From Plasmodiophora brassicae (taxonomy: Eukaryota > Endomyxa > Phytomyxea > Plasmodiophorida > Plasmodiophoridae), in NCBI GenBank assembly GCA_039704465.1, contig JASFAU010000012.1, positions 434,001 to 498,000 of the forward strand: DNA of 64,000 nt, given 5' to 3'. Positions 1 to 8,696 of this stretch are shown piece by piece; positions within the stretch are counted from its first letter, which is position 1; each line of letters opens with the position of its first letter. Made by a program: the position numbers and the translations under genes. The notes under the pieces were generated by a model. The model did no database searches, was not told the origin of the DNA, and saw only the letters and a program-made list of their open reading frames with translations.

Positions 1-50
1 CACCGACCGGCCACGTTGCACCGGCACGCCCCCTGACACCGATCCCACAG

Positions 51-1311
51 ATCTTCCATTCGCTGTCGCACCTGGTCATGGACATGAAGGGTTCCGTAGT
101 GGCCATCCCCTGCTGCAACCAGGTACGATTGGGCGTCCTCTTCGTACCCGACGTCGCTGACGTTTGCACAGTACGGGTTCCAGACGACGTCCCGGTTCTA
201 CGTGGACGGCGCCGACCTGAACCGGAGCTTCCTCGGCGCGGGCCTCCCCGGTGACGACCGCGACCCGTCGAAGGAGACCCGGGCCAGACAGTTCGCCAGG
301 AACCTGTTCGACCGCGTCCTGCGGCATTGCACCCTGATCCTGGACCTGTACGTTGCGTTGTCGGGAGGCGCGCGCGCACGACCCAAACGGAACTGACGCG
401 TGTCGCCACACACACAGGCACACGGCGAGCTTCGGCCGGGACAACAGGTCGGTCGTCTGGCGCGCGTTCGCCTCCGATTCGCGTCTGAACGCGCGTCAAC
501 AGTTTCTACGTGCGGGGCGACATGAGGAGCAGGTCGGTGGCCCGGATCGCCAGGTGGCTCCAGCCGCAGATCATCGTCCACCATGTCGGTTGCGGGGGTC
601 GGTCGACAGCGACAGATCGCCTGACAACCGGGGGCGGGCTGTGCTGGTGCAGGTGGCCAGGCCGGATCGCGACGGGACGCTGCGGGCGGCGTGCACGGCG
701 AACGGGATCGACTGCCTGGCGGTCCAGATCGGCGAGTGTGTGGCGTTCGACCGCGACCTGATCCACAGGACGTACACGGGCATTGTCCGCGTCCTGGACC
801 ACCTCGGCGTGGTCGACGCGCCCGACATGCACGACCTGAACGAGACGATGCCGCCGACGATCGCCTGCGTGCACTCGTACTGGATTCACACCATCGTAAT
901 GGGCGCCCGACGCCGCCTCTCGCCTGTGTGCTGATCGCGTGCTGGCGAGCAGAAGGGCGGCATCCTCGACGTGTACCCGAACGTGGGCGACCGCGTCGTC
1001 AAGGGCCAGTGCATCGCGTCGGTCGTCGACATATTCGGTAGCGGAACGGTGGCCCGCCTGCTTCGTACAGGAACGTGTCACACGAAGCAACGTGCTGTTG
1101 TTGTTGTTGTTCAGGGTTCGTCCAGGCGAAGGTGAAAGCGCCCGAGGACGGCGTCGTCGTTGGCAAGTCGACGAACCCGTCCAACGTGCAAGGCGACCGC
1201 ATCGTGCACCTGGGCGTCCCGGCACCGGACCATATCGTGAACGACGACGGGTCGCTGCGACTGGAAGGGGACCACCTGCCACCAACGAGGCCCCACCCGC
1301 ATGCCGACTAG
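51..1311 (+). CDS. Succinylglutamate desuccinylase/aspartoacylase (AstE/AspA) family deacylase, 5' end outside window
   Basis: Zinc-dependent deacylase of the M14-related AstE/AspA family; the substrate cannot be read from sequence. Exons inferred from frame and splice signals are 51-122, 172-347, 503-584, 653-895, 953-1037 and 1115-1311, with introns of 49, 155, 68, 57 and 77 nt. Visible motifs are DLNRSF (the family's NRxFPG-like signature, here with FLG), ILDL before the region normally carrying a zinc His, VQIGECVAFDRDLI (family GE..RFDRDLI, with the catalytic Glu), and a C-terminal beta-barrel with KGGILDVYPNVGDRVVKGQ and VKAPEDGVVVGKSTNP. This order matches bacterial and eukaryotic predicted deacylases closely. 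The first exon opens after an acceptor at 50, so the N-terminus lies upstream of the window. The frame is intact, so this is probably a working gene. Confidence 0.8.
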
Positions 1312-1339
1312 ACCAATACGTACATGGAGCAGGACGCCA

Positions 1340-1700
1340 TTATGAGTATCGGTGCTCCGGGCGTAGGGCGAACAGGTGCCCTGCGAACTTGGGGAACCTG
1401 GCCACCCTGTGTTTCTGGTGCCGGTCTCGGGTATGTTTGGTGGATAACCGCTGGCCGCAATGGACACACATGGCCCCAGCATCAACGGTACACGTCAAAT
1501 GCTGCTGTTGAGCGTTACGAAGCCCGCGTCCGCCTAGCAACATCAAGCATGTACTTGGTGGTGTCCACCGACGCCCATGTTGTCGTGCCGTGCGACGCGG
1601 GATCATGCATCATCGTTCCGGCGACTTTGTGCGCCGGATCGTACTACGACGGAGCAACGTCGAAGCGGCGGCCACTGCTGACGACAGATCGGTGCGTGAT
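1340..1700 (-). pseudogene. Decayed fragment of the zinc-finger gene family
   Basis: On the minus strand a short open stretch holds one C2H2 finger (CVHC, 12 residues, H-x3-H). It is preceded by QQQ.LT..VDAG and, farther upstream in another frame, by GTMMHDPASH. The same landmarks (GTMHDAGSHA, MQQQLTTSNVDAG) occur in the intact gene at 2225-3101, so this is a third, rearranged copy. Stop codons and frame changes separate the landmarks, and no signal-peptide exon was found next to it. Alternatively it is a recent partial duplicate that was never functional. Confidence 0.5.
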
Positions 1701-2224
1701 CAGCAACAGATGACGACGATTGCTATGCACTCCAGAGCCATCGATTTTACAGTCTACATTACATAGGCAGGATAGCGAGAATGCAATCCACAGCCTCGTC
1801 TTCTAAAGTGGATAGGTCTCTAACGCGTGGCTTCGTGATATGGGAGAATGTGCAGCAGGCATACTGAATCTCAGTTATCGGCGAGCTAGGCGACCCTTGC
1901 GGTCGACTGACAACATGCAGGTGCTCGCCCAAGGAACGAACCCGCGTCTGTCGAAGCGTGTGCCAGGCGCGTCGCAGTCCTTTGCCGACACGACGGCGCG
2001 AGTCCTGCGCCTGTCTGGACGCTGCTCGACCTGCCTGTCGTGTACGTGCAGGCAGATCCCGTCTGGTGGTGACGACGGTACGCGTCAGCGTCCGCCCTGT
2101 GATCGATGTTCCCAACGATCCTGCTTATGGCTCCTGCCGACCATGGGGCATGTCTTTCCGTGCGAACCGTGCCAACCGGCGAGGCACGACCAGGAAGCCT
2201 GTGACGAGTTCCGATTCTGTGCCT
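1701..2224. other. Intergenic stretch without a supported gene
   Basis: No reading frame here shows family motifs or splice-consistent coding. The only structure I see is a copy of a dispersed palindromic repeat at about 2005-2090, described separately. Confidence 0.4.
2005..2090. repeat. Dispersed palindromic short repeat, copy A
   Basis: The segment carries CTGCGCCTGTCTGGACG, then a GCCTGTC...GCAGGCAG inverted core, then CCCGTCTGG. The first part recurs at 46897-46935 and the core at about 12400-12480 on the other strand. This suggests a short dispersed element with a self-complementary centre. Its boundaries are not clear. Confidence 0.4.
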
Positions 2225-3101
2225 TCACTGAAATGGTGGGCTTGCCTGTTCCTGGTCTTTCGTGTGACGTTTCCTCCGGTGTTTGAGCAGGGAATCGTGG
2301 CGGATGAATGACCTTGGATACGGGCAACATTGGCAATACCACAACGCGGTCTGCACCTTGCGAGCCGGGCAATGGTACTTCCGGTGCCGAAGTCGGCTGC
2401 GTTTGGCGACCTCCTTGCCGCAATGGGTACAGGCAACTTCCGGGTATATGTACTTCGGGACCGAGCTGGACGTTGTCTCCCCAGCGTCAACGTTAGACGT
2501 CGTTAGCTGCTGTTGCATGTAGCTGGCGACGCCCGCCGAAGCCCAGGCCGACGTGGCGCTGAGCTGGTGATCTATGGCGTGCGACCCTGCATCATGCATC
2601 GTTCCGCAGTTAGAGGTACCGGCCGGTACTGCAGCGCGTACGTCATCGTTCCGCTCGATGTGACGACGTCCCACGCTCGACGCTGCCGTTGACATCGCCA
2701 CATCGTCGCCGGCGTCGCCCAGGTTGCCGATGTCGTTCATTCCCTGCCAGATGTCAGCAGCGGCAATAAAAGGAGCGATGGGCGTGGTCCGGCACCTTGT
2801 CTGACGTCATACTGTGGTCTAGGTCTCGATGAGCATACCAGGCAATATTCAGGTCAATGTAGGTCTTGACTGCGTCGCTGTCGACGTCGCCATCGGCGTC
2901 ATCAGCGCCCATAAAGGGAGCGTGGGCGTGGTTGGGCACCGCGTTTGACGTCATGTCGTGGTCATCAGCATTCCACGCCATATTCAGGTCAAAGTAGGTC
3001 TCGACTGCGTCGCGGTCGACGTCGTCATCGGGCCCGAGAGCGCAGCGGCCGCCGGCTAGGACCGCGAAGAGCAATGCTGCGCACGATTTCCAAAGCGCCA
3101 T
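2225..3101 (-). CDS. Signal-peptide protein with acidic tandem repeats and C-terminal zinc fingers (copy 1)
   Basis: Two exons are inferred, 3101-2796 and 2743-2225, joined across a 52-nt GT-AG intron (2744-2795) in phase 0, giving 274 residues. The start is the ATG of MALWKS, because it opens a strong signal peptide (hydrophobic run ALLFAVLA, then small residues before ALG). The mature part begins with two repeats of about 45 residues rich in Asp (pattern DDD.D.DAV.TY.DLN.AW followed by H-MTS..VP.HAH). After the splice come MNDIGNLGDA, a Ser/Thr-rich linker and two fingers: C-x2-C-x11-H-x4-C and a canonical C-x2-C-x12-H-x4-H. The homologue at 17962-20193 has the same exon plan, which supports the splice. 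Function is unknown. A secreted, DNA- or protein-binding product is inference. If the intron is not used, two separate small proteins would result. Confidence 0.6.
2744..2795 (-). other. Inferred 52-nt intron that resembles the coding repeat
   Basis: GT at 2795-2794 and AG at 2745-2744 on the minus strand. The intron is similar base for base to the part of the coding repeat that encodes VPNHAHAPFMGADD, so it looks like a third repeat unit that is now spliced out. It contains an in-frame TGA, so it must be removed for the zinc-finger exon to be read. Confidence 0.5.
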
Positions 3102-3218
3102 TGACGTCGGCGTCGCTCGTGGATGCACCAGCAGCAGATTGCAGAATGAGGACGGCGCCAGGCCGCGCAGTTTCCCTCTGGGCGGCGCTCCGAAGTCCGT
3201 GATTTACCGGGGTGATAG

Positions 3219-3316
3219 GTCCCAGTGGCTTCGTGAAGTGCGTCAGTGCCTTCGTAAAAAGTGCGTCCAGTGCCTTCGTAGATTGCGCCCAGTGCGTTCG
3301 TAAAAAGTGCGTTGTG
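3219..3316. repeat. Tandem repeat, about 4 units of 22-24 bp
   Basis: Units read roughly CAGTGCCTTCGTAAAAAGTGCGTC, with variants CAGTGGCTTCGTGAAGTGCGT and CAGTGCCTTCGTAGATTGCGCC. They lie about 120-215 bp upstream of the signal-peptide zinc-finger start at 3101, so they could sit in its promoter. Confidence 0.6.
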
Positions 3317-3362
3317 GCAACTGAGCGCCTTGGGATGTAGGTAACGTTATCCCAGGCCTCAT

Positions 3363-3428
3363 AAAAAGTGGTAAACTATTAATAGATGCCACTTTGACCA
3401 CATTTAGCGGCCGGTTTGTACCACTTTT
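3363..3428. repeat. Imperfect inverted repeat
   Basis: AAAAAGTGGTAAAC at about 3363-3376 faces GTTTGTACCACTTTT near 3413-3427. It could be a hairpin or one decayed end of a DNA transposon. No matching distal terminus was found. Confidence 0.4.
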
Positions 3429-3542
3429 AAGAAATGTGTTGACAACTATCCAATACTACTGCAGCAGACGCTATGCGCCTCAGGGACACCAACAGGGACA
3501 TTTGGGAGTCCTGTCGGACCTTTCCGGACAAGTTTCGACCTG

Positions 3543-5491
3543 GTGAGAGTCTGGCGAGCTGGACTGAGCTCCGTGTTCGCTCGGCGTGACAGACCGTTGA
3601 CGCACGCTCGTGTTGTTGTCGTCGATGTTGTCGTGCCAAACGCGCTGCTGTGCACACGAACATTTCTACGCGACCGGGCGTTAGAAACCCTGCCTTCGGG
3701 TTCTACGACTGCACTTTGTGAATTCGGCGACTGTCCGTTTGAGGTTACGCTTCCAATATCTCGTCTTCGTGATGGCTGGGCCGACGACCTTGGAAATAGG
3801 GAAAGGGCAAGAGACACTGACAGTGTTCCAATATCTCCAGTGGATCCTGTGCCGTCTTCGACGCCATCGTCGCAACCGCCTGCGAATGTCGACATCGATT
3901 ATGTCCAGCTAGGATGCATGCTGATGCAAGAATGCAAAGCGCCGGAACTTCCCAACTTGCAAAATGACGACAAGACGATGCTCACTGCTTTCGGAAAGTT
4001 CGTCGAGTTCTTGTACAAATGCGACATGGGGCATGGGTACGTCCATCGAACTTCATATGTGTCTGGTGTCACCCAGGACCAGTTTCATGGAATGAAACGC
4101 CTGGAGCCCGCACCGTTAGGGCATCCAGTACTGCGCAAACATTGGATGTACGCAATGAGCGATGCGTTTTCTTTATATGATAAGGAAGACTTCGCTAACG
4201 TCATGGCGTTCTTGGTTGGGCAGCACGGCGGCGACGAATCGGCGGCGATGGACGAGTTTCTTCGCAGGAAGCATAAGCCAACGGACGATTTTGTCTTCAA
4301 ACGCATCAAGCTGTTGAAGCCGCCACCTATGGACTTGTTCCGGCGCCTGCTATCGGTGGTTCTGTGCTTCGGCTTCATGCGAACCGGATCACAATCGCAG
4401 CCACTTTTTTCTGCTGATAGGCAGTTTCTCTGCTAACTGACGTTCTAGAAGGTGTCTACAGTGACCACGGCGATGTCAATTATTACTTCGAGGATGGCAA
4501 GGACTCGAATGGACTTATGACGTACCGCACTATACGGGGAGAAAATGACGTTGAAGCTAGCTTTCATATGGAGTGGAAAATACCTCGACTCGTACACTTG
4601 TGGTCCGGAACGTATTGAGGCGCTGTCGCGCTGGCGTTGTTTCCGTTATAACAACACCATTAAGAAAAGCCGCGGATTCGTTCCCGACCTTCATCATCAT
4701 CATTCGTGGATCGAAGACGATATTCAAATTTTTATGCGAACGTCGCGCGGGTACGTACGTTGAGCATCCTGACCGCATTATCCCTGCAGATTTCGCTCCT
4801 GTTGGTGAACGCTTTGGAATCGTTCCCAGTCCCTTGGTAATTGAAACTACTGCCATTGTGGAAGCCTCCGCGCGCTTGTCTAAAGACAATCTAAGCCCCT
4901 CATCACGTTTCCTGGCTGCAAGGTTCGGCACCGAACTCCCGTTCCTGAACTTTTGCCAGGGTTCACTACAGTTTCTCAACGTTCTTGTCCGGTCACTTCC
5001 CAATTTGTCCGCTGACCGATTGTGTAAGCGGTGGAACGACGTCGACGATAATGGGCATTTTGTGTATGTCAATGGATCGACAATATTGCCGAAGCCAACG
5101 ATCTTTATCGAGCAGAGGCTGAAACGGATGTCGAAAACCGATGCGGTTCTCGCAGACCGCCGGAAGTACGAACGGGTTATCGACGAACTTCGACGGTCGG
5201 CTCTGTTAGGGTCGCTTAGCACGCTTGCGCCAGCAATGGTTGCTAGGCCGTCTGTGCCGATTTTGTTGAACGAGAAAGCCATCGCAAATCTGCCGCGCCA
5301 GAATTATCCAGCAGACAATCCGCCTGCTCGTCGCCCTCGACGATGTCGCGGTCAGAGCGAACTTCGTAATGGCATTGAATACGCATGCTGCAGGAGTGAC
5401 TGTCTTGGTATGGGAGGACCACAGTATTGCACAACTTCACAAACAGAACTTCGTGTATGGCACGCTGCAGAATCTCTTCCGGTTGGTTTAA
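3543..5491 (+). pseudogene. Transposon-derived protein gene with RGxNxVExxxH-type C-terminal region, probably broken
   Basis: Coding blocks run through 3543-4363, 4462-4600, 4600-4765, 4777-5290 and 5290-5491. The first block has conserved-looking segments (GVTQDQF..MKRL, HPVLRKHWMYAM, NVMAFLVGQHGG). The second has YFEDGKDSNGLMTYRTIRG, then ENDVEASFH, FRYNN and HHSWIEDDI. This order (RG.N.VE...H, then R.N, then H..W) with the later SSRFLAARFGTELP and WND..D...V resembles the C-terminal part of an uncharacterised transposon-encoded family known in fungi and oomycetes; that is recall, not a search. Blocks 1-2 and 3-4 can be joined by GT-AG introns, but near 4600 the frame shifts by one base with no plausible intron, suggesting inactivation. 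The start is unclear (no convincing ATG). The stop is TAA at 5489. Confidence 0.45.
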
Positions 5492-6963
5492 ATCTGCCAA
5501 ATCGATTTCTATTGCGGGTTGCTTATTGAATAACCGTGTCCAGTCACCTGTCCCCAGCCTTTCGTTGTCTCGCTAGCGCCGATTCAGCAGGTCAAGAGGC
5601 AGGAATGATGACGTTTCCGGTACTCAATAAGTTGTGCCTGCACGCCGTCCCGTCGTTGCAGTCGACGACAGCAGACGTTGTTGTAGACGCGGCTCCCACG
5701 CAGGTACAGCTTTCGCCTTTGTATACCGACCGTGGTGAGCATTCGCTGACCAATTGTTCAGGTTGTTTCTGTGATTACTTGTCCTGATCCAGCCGCATCC
5801 GCTTGTCGAATCGATCATCGCACGCCCGACCGAGTACAGCGACTATGCCTCATCTCTATTTTGCATTCTACTGACAATATTTTCAGGCTGCTGTAACGGA
5901 ACCGGTAGTTCTCGTGGACACAGTCGCACCAATGCGCCTGCTGGCCCCTTTCCCCACACAGGTTTGGTTCGTGATTGCTGTCGTGTGCGCTATAAACAAA
6001 AATCGTGCAGGCTGCTGCGACATCATCCTCTCAACCTCGCATTGGTACGCAGCCGACTTGGCTGAAGGTGAAGCCGGCCCATAACCAATTATTTTTGTCA
6101 GTAGACCAATAAGCGCCGGCGAGAATCGCCAACGTGCAGAAACGGCCATTTGATCGACGGCATTTATTTCCTGTGCGGCAAAGAAAAGTGTCCCGGCATT
6201 AAGGACAAGACCAAGTGTCCGACTTCTCCATCGTCGTTCGTGACTCGATCCAGCGTCCGGAAGCGCAGGCACAACAATGAACGCTAGCGTGCATCGTGTT
6301 TTGATTCGTTAATCCGGGATCGATAGTTGTAGCCTGTACCTCGATCGACCATGCATTGCCTTTGTTGCTGCGGTGGAAGGCGCCTCGCTTCGCTCGGGGT
6401 TTGATTTCTTCACGTCGTTTGATTATTTTCGGCTGACCCCGGTATATCCAGGACCAGCGGCTCCGAATGCTCAGATTGGGTGGGATGACACACCACAATG
6501 TCGTAACGAGGTCCCTATTTCAGCATATGATGAGTGCTGCCTGGCAGTCGCTGTGGCAAGGGAGCCTGCCATCAGGGCATTGCCGATCGATCGATGCTGC
6601 TGCGCCGTGGTACGTTGGTCTGACTCATGACCGAGCGCGCCGTCGTCGCCTGCACTGAGGGCGCCCCTCCGGTACGTCATGACCGTTTGGAACACATCCA
6701 GGTTGCAGGTCGACGGGCGCGACACGCTGCCGCCCAACGTGTGTTGCCTCGCCCGCCGTCCTCGGGAGAACATCCGCTTCCGAAGAAGTCGCTGCAGCAG
6801 GTATCGCTTTGGCCTGATATGCACCACCCGCCACGAAATGCCGATAACGGTCCCTCAACTTCACGTCGGCACTGCTTATGCCCAGCCTGATGGTCTTGCA
6901 GAACCGAGGTAAGCGGGCAATTATGGATTCCAGATTGAGTGTCAATCGGGAGGTCTCCCAGCG
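5492..6963. other. No confident gene; possible remnants
   Basis: Short open stretches on both strands (minus 5883-6272, plus 6679-6912) read moderately protein-like but show no motif I recognise and cannot be joined convincingly. An open frame beginning at 6878 runs straight into the retrotransposon LTR and is probably fortuitous before 7140. Confidence 0.35.
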
Positions 6964-7139
6964 TGTGCCGGCTCCAAGCTATAAGACAAGAATAGCTGTG
7001 ATCCGGCTAGGCCGCCCTAAGAATGACGGACATGCACGGAGTGCGCACGGAGTCCGCACGGCGTCCGTGGGAGCTGCAGGTCGGGGACACAGACGATTAT
7101 ACTACACGGCTGATATACCATCACCGTTGGGACGTCACA
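6964..7139 (+). repeat. 5' LTR of element 1
   Basis: 176-bp direct repeat, identical to 11990-12165 except one base, and present inverted at 12578-12753 and 17649-17824. Very short for a Ty3/gypsy LTR. Confidence 0.95.
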
Positions 7140-7186
7140 GAGATCTCTTGAACATCCTTTCGGGGAAGGTTTCAAAGAAGGACGCG

Positions 7187-8677
7187 ATGGTGGCCACCGC
7201 GCAGGAGATGCTGCTGGAAGATGACGTCGATGATCGACAACAAGGACAGAGCGTGCAAGGCTCAACGATCGTCCTGCAGATGAACAAGGCGCCGACCTTG
7301 AAAAGCATGGACCGCAAGGCCGTCACGACGTTCATGGCCGAGCTGAAGACGTATCGGAATCACTTCCGGGACGATCCGAACGCCAAGGGCCAGATCCCGC
7401 GGTCAGTGAGGAGTATGATCGACCCCGGTCTGCTCAGGGCGATCTGCAAGTGGGAACTCGGCAAGGACGCCGAGGGGGTGACGGAGAGCGACCTGATGGA
7501 CTGGATGAAGAGGCATCTGGAGCAGGATCGCTCGACGGACGCGAACATCGACCGGGAGATGCGGAAGCTGGCGATGAAGCTGACCATCACCACACCAGCG
7601 GCAAGGGTCGTGAACCTCGTGCAGCAGTACGAGGAATTGGTCGCGCGCAACGGGTGGCAGGACCTCTTCACGTCCCGCGAGGGACGGAAGAACCTGGTCA
7701 AGTACCTACTGGGTGCTGTGCGCCCATCCGGTTTACAAGCGCTCATGCGGACCCTCGTCATGAAGCGCCAGACCGATCTCCAGAAGGACCCTTTGGAATT
7801 CTATCGGGTGCTGAAGGAACGGGCTGCATCGTATGAGGAGACGATGTTGTACATGGAGCCGGGACGTGAGGATGGCAAGGGGAAGGGAAAGGTCAAACCC
7901 ACCCCAAAGAAGCGAGGGGCGCAGACGGATGAAGGAGGCGATGGAGGCCGGGACACGAAACGACACCGGAAGGACCTGCGATGTTTCAACTGTGACGAGG
8001 TTGGACATCCAGCGTTTCGTTGCCCGAAGAAGCCTACCAAGAAGCAGGTCGCAGACCTGCTGAAGGATCGCCGCAAGGGGCCAACGGGAAGGGATGGACC
8101 CCTGGTAGGAAGAGTGTCGGAGGGGGCGCAGAGGACAGGGGACCAAGTAGTCGTTCGTGTAAACGGACATGAGGAAGACTACGTTGGGGTTCTGGACAGT
8201 GGAGCGACATCGGTTGACGTTCTGATGCCATTGACCATAGCGCGCGAGCTAATGGAGCGGGACCCATTGTTAACAATGGAGAACCTCCAGAAGCCGGAAA
8301 CGTTCTGTCTGGTAGACAGAGAAACGAAGCACACAGCCTACCATGTGATGATACTGGATCTGGGACTGACGACGACGGCAGGCGAACTGATCACTCGCCG
8401 GCGCCGATGCCTTGTATGGGACATTCCTGAAAAGGAAATAATCCTAGGGGAGAGGCTGTTGGACGACTTGGGTATCCACCCAAAGAAGGCCCTGGACGTA
8501 CTCATTAAGAGCACGCCGAAGAAGGGGAATGACGTCATGGATGAAGTGCACAATATGGCAAACGAGATGCCACCTCTCTGGGAAGGGGAGGAAGAGGAAA
8601 CAGAGGATGTGAGGATCGGAACCGATTCCACAGACTCCCTGGAAAGGAGATGGACGGGATGGCCGAGCGCGCATTGA
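7187..8677 (+). CDS. Gag and aspartic protease of element 1
   Basis: Gag-like helical region, then a basic stretch and a CCHC zinc knuckle (CFNCDEVGHPAFRC, 7983-8024), then an aspartic protease with the active-site VLDSGAT (8191-8211). The start is put at the ATG of MVATAQEM; the frame is open upstream through the LTR, but without an ATG in frame. Compared with element 2, a net deletion of 49 bp at about 8100 has fused gag and protease into one frame, whereas in element 2 gag ends at its own TGA and the protease lies in the +1 frame. The frame ends at 8677, out of phase with the polymerase. Confidence 0.85.
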   Translation: MVATAQEMLLEDDVDDRQQGQSVQGSTIVLQMNKAPTLKSMDRKAVTTFMAELKTYRNHFRDDPNAKGQIPRSVRSMIDPGLLRAICKWELGKDAEGVTESDLMDWMKRHLEQDRSTDANIDREMRKLAMKLTITTPAARVVNLVQQYEELVARNGWQDLFTSREGRKNLVKYLLGAVRPSGLQALMRTLVMKRQTDLQKDPLEFYRVLKERAASYEETMLYMEPGREDGKGKGKVKPTPKKRGAQTDEGGDGGRDTKRHRKDLRCFNCDEVGHPAFRCPKKPTKKQVADLLKDRRKGPTGRDGPLVGRVSEGAQRTGDQVVVRVNGHEEDYVGVLDSGATSVDVLMPLTIARELMERDPLLTMENLQKPETFCLVDRETKHTAYHVMILDLGLTTTAGELITRRRRCLVWDIPEKEIILGERLLDDLGIHPKKALDVLIKSTPKKGNDVMDEVHNMANEMPPLWEGEEEETEDVRIGTDSTDSLERRWTGWPSAH

Positions 8678-8696
8678 GGAATGGCCTACCGCAAGC

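Noticed and set aside
3219..3316. CRISPR array
   Set aside because: The repeats are directly abutting, degenerate and without unique spacers, and the genome is eukaryotic.
6878..7186. Gag frame extended upstream through the 5' LTR to 6878
   Set aside because: The part before 6964 is host flank and the LTR part has no in-frame ATG; the same openness in element 2 runs into unrelated flank.
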